Shown: piece by piece, positions 47,944 to 60,156 of the stretch
How the letters are laid out: every line of letters begins with the position of its first letter
Position numbering within the stretch: position 1 is the stretch's first letter
Origin: Selaginella moellendorffii
Lineage: Eukaryota > Streptophyta > Lycopodiopsida > Selaginellales > Selaginellaceae
Length of the DNA stretch: 64,000 nucleotides
Assembly: GCF_000143415.4 (NCBI RefSeq)
Contig: NW_003314310.1
Location: 1,304,611-1,368,610, forward strand
Direction: 5' to 3'
Notes under the pieces: model-generated
Told to the model about the DNA's origin: nothing
Database searches by the model: none
What the model saw: only the letters and a program-made list of their open reading frames with translations
Translations under genes and position numbers: made by a program

Positions 47944-48582
47944 TGAAAACTAGAAGAATATTGGTGTAGTTAGGCTTGCGATTGTGACTAGCTGTACCAG
48001 TCTACTGCTGTGGCTGCAGAATGAAAGATGTTGTATTGTTGGTGATTTCTCGAAGTTAGATTTCAAGTCTTTGAGTCGATTCTTGATTTTGAATTCTTCA
48101 AGATTGTGGAAGAACTTAATTTTGTTAGTGAGGCAATTTAATTGGTCTTTATTCTCTTGTTTGGTCCTGATGAAGCAGTGATGTTTGCAAGTGGGGCTTT
48201 TGATGTTATTGATCTTGCATTGGCACAATAATTCTTGCCGTGGAACAAGCTATCAAACACATGAGTTAATTAGAAACTAATCTAAGACCTTCAATCCCCA
48301 AGAAGGCTCATGCAAGCGGTCATAAGTAAGAATAGGCTTCACATCACTAGAATACTCTGAATCTTGAGCAAATGGATGTGCATTGGTGATAGACAAGAGT
48401 ATAATAGAGATAAGGATAGGGATCGAGTGCTAACTCTCCCCATTAACTACTCCTACATGGTGGCAACTACCACTTCTTCTTGAGTTCTGACTATTTAGAT
48501 CATAACCTTGAGTGTCAAAGTTGTAATCTCGATTATCAAGAAAATGCTCAAATGTATGATTAATCTGTTGTGCTTCAACCAG

Positions 48583-49025
48583 GGTATAAACTTTTAAATT
48601 TGAACTTCTTGGGAGGTCACTCAACCTAAGTGCTCTACGTATTTGATCCCTTACCGACCTTGCACTTAAGTGCTCTACATATTTAGTCCCAAAAGTACTA
48701 GTAGCATGCAAACTCCTAAGTTTGGACTTTTTGGGAGGTCACTTTGCCCAATACTATTCAAACCTAAGGACGTTTAACCCAAGTATCTTAAGACCCTTAA
48801 CCAATTAAAAAAGGGGGTGCACTCTTGTTCATGGGCCCTTTCCTTCTAACTCCTTCCTAAGAAGTCACTCAACCTAGTACTATTTAAACCTAAAGACGAT
48901 TAACCCTAAGTATCCCAAAACCCTTAACCGATTGGAAAAGGGGGACCACTCTTGTTCATGAGCTTTTTCCCTTTATATTTGAACCCTATGGATTGTCTCT
49001 CAAATTGTTCTCTTTGGTTACTCAC
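48583..49025 (-). mobile_element. Group F LTR fragments and a duplicated A-LTR scrap
   Basis: A fragment beginning TATAAACTTTTAAATTTGAAC (48584 onward) is an F LTR end. It is followed by about 75 bp resembling the A-LTR around 10645-10725 and then a fused F LTR pair (about 48706-49025) ending GGTTACTCACA. These lie between element T and the resumed inverted A-LTR. Confidence 0.5.
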
Positions 49026-51511
49026 ACAGTGTAAGAACCTCATATGCTAAGGTTATGTCTGTTCTCAATATCTCATTGGTAGTCTAAAACCAACCGTATT
49101 ATAATCCTATTTTTTCAAGATTAAGCTATCCATCCATAAGTAGTTATCCTATAACCACACTTTAGCATTTTTAGAATGTCCCAAGATATAGGAAATACCT
49201 TTCCCTAATATCCCTTTTTTTATCCCCACCAAGTTCCTCTTTGTCTATAGTAATGCTTATCAACACCACCACTAGTCCAGGGCATAAAGGCCTATCCAAC
49301 CTCTGGAACTTCTTCACCACATAACCATACTCTTGGTCACTAAGTAAGAGGACCTACTTCCATAGTTCAGGACTTTGGGACAACATTTCAATACACCATA
49401 GCCCAATGCGAGTGTTATGGGTACTAACCCCACCTTCCACCACTAGGGTGCCTTAGCAATGTGGCTAGAGCAAGGTTCCAATGAGCCTTACATGGTATTT
49501 AAGTAGGTAATGCCACCCACACTTGGATTGAGAGTATTGACTATTTAAACTCCCGAGGAAGCTAGAGCTAGCTTTTGAACACTTTACCAAATTACCCCAT
49601 TTATCTTTTCGTGTTCACTCTAGCCTTGGACTCCTTAATGGTTATGTCATCACCCACCACATGGGTGTAGCCTTCCTTAGTCACATTGGCCTTTCTTGGC
49701 CAAACTAGTTCCACTAAAACCCTCCCCCCTACTATACCATAGAGACTCACCAAACCCCCCAGGGTTTAGGAGATGATTGCTTTGGGCTTTCACCTTCAGA
49801 TTCAAACTCAGACTTAAACCTGGTTTCGATCTTGGTCTCAGTGTTGATTTAAGTCTTTAACTCCTTCTTGGACTCCATCTCAAGCTCCTGTAAGCCACAA
49901 ATTTTTCCTTTCCAATTTGCCAGCTTACCTCATCTATCCGTCCAACTCTGCCTTGGCTTTTGCTAAATTCTCTTGCCAAAGTTCCCGCCTATGGTACCAA
50001 CTCCTACTTGGTCTTACTTGGTTTCAGCTACTCACTACACAAGCAATGGAGTGTTAGCCATCCATCCACGGATTCCCAAATCTCTCCCAATCCCCCTCCC
50101 CGGGTTAGACTGGACTTAAGGTTCGGCTACACTCCCCACAAGCACAAGCAGCCAAGCACACCAAGCTTCCAGGTTCCTAACATCCCTTGGTACCACAAGA
50201 TTTGATCATGGGACCCTCTAAATCCCAAGTCTTGGGTGCAACACTTGCTTCGGGACGCCAGGGCGAAACACCATGGCCTAACGGCCCGGTATGGGTACCT
50301 CTACCTCCCCCCCACTTCCATCCCGAAGGGAAGGTCCAAGCCCCTAGGAAGGGCGAGGACCAATGAGCCACATGGTACTCAAGTGGGGCACCACTCCACA
50401 TGAGCCAAGAGCACCGCAGTTAGTTTCCCTTTCGGGAGTGGGAGCTGCTCTTGAGCACTTCCTTGGATGGCCCCTCCGGCACCAACCACGTCCATGCTCA
50501 CTCCCACCCAAGGCCCCTCAGTCCCAGTCCCAACCTCAAGTCAGTTTGGAAGCCCCACTGGAGAGTTCTTTCAAAACTGGTTCCTGGACCTCACTATCCC
50601 TACTATACTTTTGGAACCCCCTGCCCCCCTAGGAGACGCACGCTTTGGGCTTTCACCCCTTGACCCATATTAGTACTCGAACTCAGTCTCTGGCTCGATC
50701 TTAGACTCGATCTCGGATCCGACTTCGGATTCGGTCTCAGACTCGATCTCGGACTCGATCTCAGACCCAATCTCGGACCTGACCTCGGACTCGACCCCGG
50801 ACTCGGTCTCAGACCCAATTTCGGATCTCGGACTCTGTCTCGAACTCGGTCTCCGAGTCGGCCTTGGACTCGATTCCGGACTCTATCTCGAACTCAGTCT
50901 CCGAGTCGGTCTTGGACTCGATCTTAGACTCGGTCCCATCCAATGAACTCTTTATCATTTTGGTCATGCTTTCGGGGATCTTTTAGCCTATGACACCTTG
51001 AGGAGTTGGTTCTTTACAACTCCACCACCGATAGAAGAAGTTCGATGCCCACATTGAACATCTCTTTTTTATCCTATGACTTGTTGACCATGTCTCCGAG
51101 GGCATCCCCCCACTTAGCGGTGTGCCTAAGTTAGCCTCCCTAACCAAGAGCCCATGACAACGGAATATAGGTGTCCCTATACTCCTCACCTCACCACGCC
51201 CTAGTATAGGGTCGGGACTTGAACCCAGCCTTGCTTTACTAGGGGGTTGGGACTCAAACCCAACCTCCGTAGAATACATCTACGGATTTGACATCCCCGC
51301 AGAGAGTCGGGCGTAGTTCCCTACACCTGGTCGACCTAGCTAACCCATGCTAATTAGCTTACCTTCGGCGTGCCTTCAGGTCCCAACATATGCCATTGCT
51401 CAACTTCTCAAATTGATACTTTTAATTGAATTTTGCATAAGTACATAGAGTTCTGCCTTGCAGAAATTCCTCCACTAGATCTCGCGCGTTCACTAGGTTC
51501 TCCTCTAGTTC

Positions 51512-54500
51512 CTATGTTGCTTCGCAGTGTGGAAATCCTTTCCACTTCACATAGAACTCTCTCACCTTGCATCCTTGTCGCTTGCTCTTGCGTGCATTGA
51601 GGATGGCCTCGACTTCGTATTCCTCTTCCCCTTGGATAACCTCAGGTAAAGGTCTCACTTGGTCTTTGCGAAGCGGATCCTCAAAATACGGCTTGAGTAA
51701 GTTCACGTGGAACACGGGATGCATCTTCCCCATCTCTTGAGGAAGTGGGAGACGGTAAGCCACTTTACCGATTCGAGCCTCAATCTCGTAAGGCCCCGCG
51801 AACCTACTTAAGGAACTCAAGATCAATTCATTTACAGGAATACATGCATTTTTACCTTTGGGTCAACTTCCGGCTGATCCCACTTGGTAGCCTGAGGTCC
51901 TTGGTGTTCAGCCACACCTTCTCCCCAGCTTGGAACTCTACATCTCGACGCTTCTTTTTCGCGTACTTAGTTTGCCTTTGTTGAGCCCGTTCCAAGGAAT
52001 CCCTCACTAAATTCCAAATGTTGAGTCTTTCCGCCGTGAATGCCTCCACTGTGGGTAACTCTCCATGATACTCGGCCACACCAAGTTCCACAGGACCTTT
52101 AATAGCTCACCCATTGATGACTTCCCATGGACTCACCCCGATGCTCGAATGTGGTGAGTTGTTATAACACATTTCCGCAAGTCCCAAATGACTTACCCAA
52201 TCGGTCTGGTCTCCCGAGACATAGCATTGCAAATAATCCTCCAGCTGCCTATTCACCCTTTCCGTTTGTCCGTCTGTCAAGAAGTGTTAGTGCCATCAAA
52301 CTTGACTTAATACCCATTACCTGTCTGCAGGTGATAGGCTATACTGAATTTCAACTTGGTGCGATACTGTTCTAGGAGTGTCTTCAAGAACCTACTGGTG
52401 AAGATCTTATCTCGATCTGAGATAATCTCTTCCAGCCTTCCCCGCACTCGAACCACTTGTTCGAAGAACAGCTTCACCACCCCTTCCGCATCCACTTCTG
52501 TTGTGGTGGGTATGAAATGTGCCATCTTCGAAAATCAATCCACCACCACAAATATCGCATCGAACCCCTCGCTTGAGGGAAGTCCCGTGATGAAGTCCAT
52601 CGTAAGACATTTCCACGGACGATCTAGAAATGGGATGCTTTGTAACAAGCCCCCACTAGCCTTAGTCACGGCTTTAACCTGTTGACATGTTGGACATGTC
52701 TTTACATAGTCTTGGACATCCTTAGCCATATCTGGCCAGTGGTACTTCCTCTTGAGTAAGCCCATTGTCTTGGGCACTCTGCCGTGTCTCACAAGAGGTC
52801 TGTCATGACACTCTTCTAAGGCTACCTTCCTTAGTTCCCCTTCTGGAACATACACCATCGTTTGCTTGTAATATATGAGTCCATTGCATTCCACATAGCT
52901 CGTTTTCTCTTCCGTTGGCAACTCACCTCTCTGGTGAGCTTCCCGTGCCTCTAGATTCCACAGCAACACTTCTTGTGCTAGACCATCATTCTCGTAGGCG
53001 GTCCGTACATCATCCCAAAAGGTTGCTGTTGCACTAGATATTGCCAATTTCAAACTCGCTTTTCGATTTAGCGCATCTGCCACGATGTTGCGCTTCCCAG
53101 GCTTGTATAGAATCGCGCAATCAAACTCGGCCAAAGCATTGGCCCACCGACCTTGTTTTCCCCTCAGGTCGGGCTGTGACAAGAAGTGTTTCGTTGCCAC
53201 ATTGTCCGTGTAAACCTTGAAGTGTCTCCCAAGGTAGTGTCGCCACTCCTTGAGTGCCTTGACCACCGCAAACAATTCCTTCTTATGGGCAGGCCACTTC
53301 CGTTGAGCCATGTCCAACTTCTTCAAGAAGAACGCTACTAGATGGTTGTCTTGCTTCAAAACTGCACCCAACGCAAAGTCTAAAGCATCTGTTTCTACCT
53401 CAAAGTCCTTACCAAAGTCTGGTAACACCAACATGGGAGCCTTCCTCAACTTCCCTTTGAGGTGGATGAATGCCGCCTCGCATTCCACTGTCCATACCAT
53501 CTTTCTTTTTCCCGTTTGGTACGTTAAGGGCAGGGCTACTCTCGAATAGTGTTTGATAAACTTTCGATAGTAGTTGCATAGCCCCATGAATGCCCTTAAC
53601 TCATGTACATTCGATGGTCGCTCCCAATCCTGGATCACTTGGACCTTCTCCGGGTCCACCTTGAGCCCGTCCTGGCCCACCACATGCCCGAGAAACTTTA
53701 CCTCTTGTTGAGCAAAGTTACATTTGCTCTCTTTAGCATACAGTTTGTGTTCCCTTAGTTTCTCAAACACCTTCGCCAAGTGTTCGGCATGCTCCTCAAG
53801 CGTCTCGCTATAGATCAGGATGTCGTCGATATAGACGACCACGAAGTGATCTAGATAGGGTACAAATATGTGGTTCATCAGCGCCGAAAGTTTCTCAAAC
53901 ACCTTCGTCAAGTGTTTGGCATGCTCCTCTAACATTTCGCTATAGATCAGGATGTCATCAATATAGACGACCACAAAGTGATCCAGATAGGGTACAAATA
54001 TATGGTTCATCAGTGCCGAAAGTTTCTCAAACACCTTCGTCAAGTGTTTGGCATGCTCCTCTAGCGTTTCGCTATAGATCAGGATGTCGTCAATATAGAC
54101 GACCACAAAGTGATCCAGATAGGGTATAAAAATATGGTTCATCAACGCCGAAAACGTGGCATTGCATAGCCCGAAGGGCATCACCAGAAACTCAAAGCTC
54201 CCATACCTCGTTCGACAGGTTGTCTTCTCGACATCTTCCTCTGCTACCCTGATCTAGAAGTATCCTGACCTTAGGTCAATCCTCGAGAAGTATTTTGCCT
54301 TTCCCAACCTATCGAACAGGTCCTCAATCCTTGGCAAAGGGTACTTGTTCTTCTTTGTATATTTGTTGAGCAACCGGTAGTCTATGCACATGCGCATAGA
54401 TCCATCTTTCTTTTTCACAAATAGCACCGGTACCCTATATGGCGACTTGCTCAACCTAACATACCCTTTGTCCACCAACTTTTCTAGTTGGCGCTTGAGC

Positions 54501-56452
54501 TCCGCAAGTTCTTTTTCGTTCAAACGATAAAAGGGACGAACCACTGCCTCAGCACCCTCGACCAGCTCAATCTTATGTTCTATCAGTCGTGCGGGGGGCA
54601 ACCCCGCCGGTAGCTCCTCTGGCATGATATCCCGAAATTGGTCCAACACCCGTTGGATCACTAAAGGTACTTCTTCCATTCCTGTCTTTTTGTCACTTCT
54701 CACTGAGAGTAAGCACAAAAATGCAGCTTTGGTCCCTTTAGTGAGTTGTCCTCTCATGGACACCAGGTTTAAGCACGAATCTTTGGCCTTACATTGCCCT
54801 ACCTTTAGATCCTAGGCCTCCACCCTGGATCTTCTTCCTTGGGCATTTGCTAATACCACAAAGTTCCTACCTTGTCCATGTAGGGCTACCATAAACCGAT
54901 TGAACCAATCCATCCTGAAGATCTCGTCAAATCTCGCCATGTCCAACACAGTGAAATCCATGTCTACTTTCCAAGTCCCTACTTCGACTCTCACTTGTCG
55001 AAGTACCTCATCGGCGCTTTGGCTACCTTGAACAAACTCTATAGTCCTTGGTTTGCCCAGCTGCTGCACCGTTAGTCCGGCTTGCCGGACTATGTCTGCA
55101 GCCACAAAATTATCCGAAGCACCCGTGTCAATAAGGATCTTAACAAAGCTACCTCCGAGCTTCCTTCGGAGGGCTAGTAGATGTCGCGAACGACTCTCTA
55201 CCAAAGTTGCTCGTGTAATGTGTAACTTTAAGCTAGGGACTGGATCACATACTTCAGTTTGGACTTCACCCGACTTAATGGCCATATTGGCTCTAGCCTT
55301 CTTTAGGTAAGGACATTCCCTCGAAAAGTATCCCGCCTCACCGCAGTTATAGCATATGTTATTTCCCACGTTGCTAAATGACTTGACCTTCTTATCCATG
55401 GGTTTGTCTCTTTTTGCTTGACTCCCCCACGTACTTGCTCGCTGGCCACCGAATTTGCCTTTTCGGAACCCCGAGGACTCATTCTTAGAGAAACTCTTCT
55501 TGAATTTCCCTTTGCTATAAGTTCCCTTTGGTTTGGCCCCTTTGCTAAACGTGGACCCCGACCCCGTCGTGTTCCCCTTTCACAGGTTATCGTTGAAATG
55601 CACCTTGATAGCTGCATCCAACGCTTCTTTGTAATTGGTCAAGTTCCACCGCATCACTTTGCCGCGAGCCCAGGTTTGCAAGCCTGATATGAAGGCATGG
55701 AACGCATCCATATCCCCCATGTCCGTGATAAGTATCCTCTTTGCCATGAACCCATTCACATACTCCTGGATGGTTCCAGTCTGCTTCAGCCTACTCAGCT
55801 CATCTCTTAGATGCAAAGTGGCATTCAGAGGAACGTATGTTGCGTGGATCCTGGCCTTCATCATGTCCCAAGTGGCCACCGGTCCTTCGTTGGCCTCTGT
55901 CGTTCTTCACCAAGATTTGGCATTATCTGCCAAGTATGGTTTTGCACATAGGACCTTCTCCGAGCTCAGTAACCGCAACGCTCGGAAGTAGTCCTCCATA
56001 TCGTAAAACTAATCCTCCACCACCTTATAGTCGTTCACTCCCTTGAAGACCAGTGGGGGCTTTGGTTTGTATTTGGGCACTGCTTGTGGGACTGATTCCA
56101 TTTCGGTCTGTTCGACCTTGTCTGGTTTTGCCTCAGTCCCTGCCGAAGGGTCCGCACCTTCTGCGCTGCCAGCATCCACAGTCTTTTGCCTTTTCTTCCA
56201 CTTCTCGTCACGCTTTAGCTTGCACACGAGAGTCTCCAGCAGGGCATTGCTCTGTGCCAATTGTCCTTCTAGAACGTCCAATCGAGCCTTGGACGACCGA
56301 ACCTCACCACCGGACTCTTGTTTGGAAGTTTCCTCACTGGAGTCCTCCTTATGCAAGGATTCCTCATCCATAGCCTTTTGTTCGACCAGAGGCTCTAGCT
56401 CTGGAGGAGGTTTCGTCCCCACCTTGGTTCGCTTCAGCCCTGCCTTTGCCAT
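51512..56452 (-). pseudogene. gag-pol of the B chromovirus, several stops
   Basis: Nearly one continuous minus-strand frame from the ATG at 56452. Gag is followed by a zinc knuckle CYNCGEAGYFSREC (about 55345-55300), protease ILIDTGASDNF (about 55140-55110), reverse transcriptase with [20 protein letters not shown] and YIDD (54400-53760), RNase H (FEVETDALDFALGAVLKQ and VYTDN, 53400-53200), and integrase with the HHCC finger (CPTCQQVK near 52690) and core FITGLPSSEGFDAIFVVVD. It ends in a chromodomain YEVEAILNARKSKRQGCKV...FYVKWKGFP. No gag/pol frameshift is needed. In-frame stops after VVED, NDNL, RVEA and SGYF and a frame shift near 52100 make it inactive. Reverse transcriptase carries a triplicated segment (see separate entry). 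Confidence 0.9.
53756..54151 (-). repeat. Three in-frame 132-bp tandem copies of the RT catalytic segment
   Basis: Copies at 54020-54151, 53888-54019 and 53756-53887 each encode 44 residues running from SALMNHIF through FVVVYIDDILIYSE to KVFEKL. The normal reverse transcriptase has one. The copies differ by a few bases, and the reading frame is kept. Confidence 0.9.
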
Positions 56453-56495
56453 CTCCTAGCAATCCGCCTCTATCCTTCGCTAGAACTAAAGAAAA

Positions 56496-56508
56496 GGCTC
56501 CGATACCA
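56496..56508 (-). promoter_or_regulatory. Primer-binding site of element B
   Basis: The minus strand reads TGGTATCGGAGCC, three bases after the LTR end ATTTGTGGCTTACA. It matches the initiator Met tRNA primer site with one or two changes. The gag ATG follows about 45 bp downstream. Confidence 0.75.
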
Positions 56509-57562
56509 AATTGTAAGCCACAAATTTTTCCTTTCCAATTTGCCAGCTTACCTCATCTATTCATCCAACTCTGCCTTGGCTTTTGCTAAGTTCCCTTGCC
56601 AAGGTTCCCGCCTATGGTACCAGCTCCTACTTGGTCCTACTTGGTTTTAGCTGCTCACTACATAAGTAACGGAGTGTTAGCCATCCATCCACAGATTCCC
56701 AAATCTCTCCCAATCCCCCTCCCCGGGTTAGACTGGACTTAAGGTTCGGCTACACTCCCCACAAGCACAAGCAGCCAAGCACACCAAGCTTCCAAGTTCC
56801 TAACATCCCTTGGTACCACAAGATTTGATCATGGGACCCTCTAAATCCCAAGTCTTGGGTGCAACACTTGCTTCGAGACGCTGGGGCGAAACACCGTGGC
56901 CTAACGGCCCGGTATGGGTACCTCTACCCCCCCCACTTCCATCCCGAAGGAAGGTCCAAGCCCCTAGGAAGGGCAAAGACCAATGAGCCGCATGGTACTC
57001 AAGTGGGGCACCACTCCACATGAGCCAGGAGCACTTTCGGGAGTGGGAGCTGCTCTTGAGCATTTCCTTGGATGGCCCCTCCGGCACCAACCACGTCCAT
57101 GCTCACTCCCACCCAAGGCCCCTCAGTCCTAGTCCCAACCTCAAGTCAGTTTGGAAGCCCCATTGGAAAGTTCCTTCAAAACTGGTTCCTGGACCTCACT
57201 ATCCCTACTATTCTTTTGGAACCCCCTGCAGCCCCCCCCCCCGGGAGACGCACGCTTTGGGCTTTCACCCCTTCACCCGTATTAGTACTCGGACTCAATC
57301 TCTGGCTCGATCTTGGATCCGACTTCGGATTTGGTCTCGGACTCGATCTCAGACTCGATCTCAAACCTGATCTCGGACCCGACCTCGGACTCGGTCTCGG
57401 ACCCGATTTCGGATCTCAGACTCGGTCTCGAACTCGGTCTCAAACTCGGTCTCGAACTCGGTCTCCGAGTCGGCCTCAGACTCGATTTCGGATTCTAAGT
57501 TAGAAGTTTTTGTCCAAACATGTTATGCTTGTTGAACTTTCATTTTGACCAATACTATATGG

Positions 57563-59735
57563 CATTATTTTGGAGTGGATATCATCAGATTGCAATGGAT
57601 GATGCATCTATCTCCAAGACGGCATTCAACATAAGCTTTGGACATTTTGAGTTTACAGTTATGCCATTTTGTTTGACAAATGCACCAGCCACATTTACTC
57701 GGTTGATGATAGAGGTATTTGGGCATTATCTTCATGTGTTTGTGGAGATTTTCTTGGATGATATTTTTGTTTTCAGCAAGAATATGGAGGAGCATAAGGT
57801 GCATTTGCACAAGGTTCTTTTGTTACTCCGAGACAGCAAACTTTATGAGAAGAGCAAATTGAGTTTGCAAAGTTAGAGGTGGAATATCTAGGCCATATTG
57901 TGATATTTAAGGGTGTCAAGAAGGATTTAAGGAAGGTGGCTATGGTGGAAAACTGGCCTACACCGAATACAGTGGCTGAGTTGTGCAGTTTTCTTGGTAT
58001 GGCTAGTTACTACCGATGTTTCCAGCATAAGTTTGCAGAGGTGGCTATTCTTTTGACGCAGTTGTTATGCAAAAATGTGCCATTCGAGTGGAAGAAGCCA
58101 TAAGAGGAGAGTCTGTGGTGCTAAAATGATTGTTGAGCGAGACTCCAGCGCTTCGCATTGCTGATCCATCAAAACCTTACGAGGTGACATGCGATGCAAG
58201 TGGTTATGCACTAGGAGGAGTTCTCATGCAAGAGGGATAGCCTATTGCATATGAGAGTCAAACTTTGAATTTTGCAAAGCAATGCTATTCCACATATGAG
58301 CAAGAGTTACTCTCTATTATTCATGTTTTGCAGATGTCGTAGCACTATCTTTATGGTGCAGTGTTTGTGATGTTGACAGATCACAAACCACTTGTGTATC
58401 TTTTCACACAAAAGGATTTAAACACTAGGCAAGCTCATTGGATGGTCAAACTTATGGAGTTTGAGGAGTTTCCTATTGAGCATCATTCGGGAAAATCAAA
58501 TGTGGTGGCAAATGCTTTATTTTGTGTTCGTCATGTGACGATGTTACAAACACGATTTTGTCATCATTTGAGTAAGGTGGTTAGCGAGTTTAAGCAGTTG
58601 GTTGAGCATGCTTAAGCTCAGGATGATGAGGTGGCTTCTTTACGAGACTAGATGGAAGCCCCTTTCTCATTGTGGATGGGATCTACTACAATGGCCGTGT
58701 CTATTTGCCACGAGTGGATGCATAATTACTCAAGTTTTATTCCACTATCATGATTGTCTAGAGGTTGGTAATTTTAGGGGCAAGAAAACGTATGAGTTGA
58801 TTAAGCATAATTTTTATTGGAGGAATATGAAGGCTAATATCCTCAAGTATTGTAAATCATGCAAGCTCTGTTAGTGGGTTAAAGTGCCACAGGAGAAGCC
58901 AGGGGGACTTTTGCAACCTTTACCTATTCCTTAGAGCCATTAGTGTAGTATCTCTATGGACTTCATCACTTGTTTGCCACAAACATAGAGGCAAAAGGAG
59001 CAAGTATAGGTCATAGTGGATTGATTGATGAAGTATATGTGGTTGTTGGCTCTTCGGAAGACTATCATTGCCTCAGACTTGGCTGCGGTTTACTTGGAGA
59101 AGGTTTTTCCTGACTTTGGTTTGCCGGAGGACATCATTAGTGATCAAGATTCAAAGTTCATCAATGGATTTTGGAAGAGCTTTGCAAAGGCTATGCAAGT
59201 GACTTTGAAACTCTCGAGTGGAGATCATCCTCAGACGAATGGGTAAACCAAGCATGTGAATCAGGTGGTGGAGGATATGCTACGTTGAAACATTGGTCAA
59301 AGGCAAGGACAATGGGATTTATATCTTCCATTGGTGCAATTTTCTTACAACAATAGCCAACATAGTGGAACCAAGTTAAGTCCTTACTTTGCCATGTTTG
59401 GAAGGCATCCCCGAACAACGGTGGAGTTGGGATTGCATTTGAGTAAGGACGTTCAAGGTAAATTTGATTCCGAGGCGATTGATCTGGCCACAGAACTTGA
59501 TGAGATTCTGGTGGCGTGCAAATAGAATTTGCAGGCAGCTCAAGATAGAGCGGAGAAGTTTGCTAATGAGCATTGGCAATTCTGGGAATATAAGGTGGGT
59601 GATCTTGTCCTTGTGTGACTAATCTTTCCATCAAGTGAGCGGCGGAACTCTTTGGTGCCTTTACGGACAGGGAAGAGTGACAAACTTTCCTATCGATACG
59701 TTGGTCCATATGAAAAGCTCTATTTCGTTAAAGTG
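57563..59735 (+). pseudogene. Degenerate Ty3/Gypsy pol fragment
   Basis: Reading + with frame changes: reverse transcriptase from WSGYHQIAMDDASISKTAF through FEFTVMPFCLTNAPATF and a FLDD active-site variant (57560-57870), the RNase H entry and LTDHKPLVYLF (58360-58400), spacer HHSGKSNVVANAL, integrase finger remains (YCKSCKLC near 58870), core DFGLPEDIISDQDSKF and DHPQTNG (59110-59246), and the C-terminal GPYE block near 59710. Stops interrupt every domain. The N-terminal half of pol and gag are absent because the left edge abuts the truncated A-LTR. No LTR of its own was identified. The family differs from element B. Confidence 0.8.
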
Positions 59736-60156
59736 GGAATTGTCATTATCCCACTTGTAAAATAAGGTTTCCAAACCTTTATATAGTATATAAATATAAC
59801 AAAATTCAACTGCATTGAGGCACATGCCATTTTATTTTAAACAAGGAAATGTCTACTCAATCACTTCTCCTCCCCCTGCCACTGTGTCACCTCTCTCTTC
59901 TCCTTGTCATCGTCGTCCAATTTCTTTCCATCCTTTTAATATTGGCTCAGTTGCTCCGAGTCTAGATGGAGCCCAAGTCCCCATTCAATCTTTACTTTCC
60001 CCTTATTAATAAAACAACTTCGTAGACTTTCAATAACATGCTGTAACACTTCTAGTATAATGCAAATCCTCTCAAAGAATTGTCTTTTAATATTAATACA
60101 ATGGCATGGAACCCCATGCCATAATAAGTTACATTTTTAAATAAATACATGCCATC
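59736..60156. other. 3' flank of the FCP1-like gene, no gene seen
   Basis: AT-rich DNA with TATATAGTATATAAATATAAC (59781-59800) and a C/T-rich middle. It probably holds the 3' UTR of the minus-strand gene; TTATTAATAAAA near 60004-60015 is one of several AT-rich stretches where polyadenylation could occur. It contains one perfect 22-bp palindrome and two isolated CATGCCAT half-sites (59823-59830, 60149-60156), the second directly after the stop codon. The first 30 bp may be scraps of a LTR. Confidence 0.4.
60101..60122. repeat. 22-bp palindrome copy 1 (3' flank)
   Basis: Arms ATGGCATGG and CCATGCCAT pair perfectly around the 4-base centre AACC. It is the same length and arm type as the copies inside the gene. 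Confidence 0.85.

Larger units (their letters stand above)
10758..48577 (-). mobile_element. Group T Tat-like Ty3/Gypsy element, interrupted by nested insertions
   Basis: Direct repeats at 10758-11226 (469 bp) and 47944-48577 (634 bp) both begin TGAAAACTAGAAGAAT and end CTTCA. They are flanked by ATCAG (10753-10757) and ACCAG (48578-48582), a plausible 5-bp duplication with one change. A purine tract (GGGAGAG on the minus strand) abuts the left repeat. Coding remnants on the minus strand lie at both ends: integrase on the left and a gag-like region on the right. The middle is occupied by element C. Confidence 0.7.
49889..57495 (-). mobile_element. Group B chromovirus with gag-pol
   Basis: The 3' LTR is 49889-51018 (1130 bp). 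A GGTGGTGGAGT polypurine tract (minus strand) abuts it at 51019-51029. The 5' LTR is 56512-57495 and lacks its outer end, being cut inside the microsatellite. The primer-binding site is at 56496-56508. The element interrupts an inverted A-LTR, which resumes at 57496. LTR, polypurine tract and microsatellite resemble those of the non-coding group A, making B the natural candidate to supply its proteins. Confidence 0.85.
10140..57562 (-). mobile_element. Single inverted group A LTR split into pieces by nested insertions
   Basis: The pieces follow in the correct order the intact inverted A-LTR at 42065-43855: 10140-10244 (starts TGTAAGCAACTAAATTTTCC), 10600-10757, about 49026-49888, and 57496-57562. 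They are separated by an F element, a T element, F fragments and a B element. The right end is truncated at 57562, so the TGTGAGACAC terminus is lost. This LTR is the scaffold for most of the window. Confidence 0.7.
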
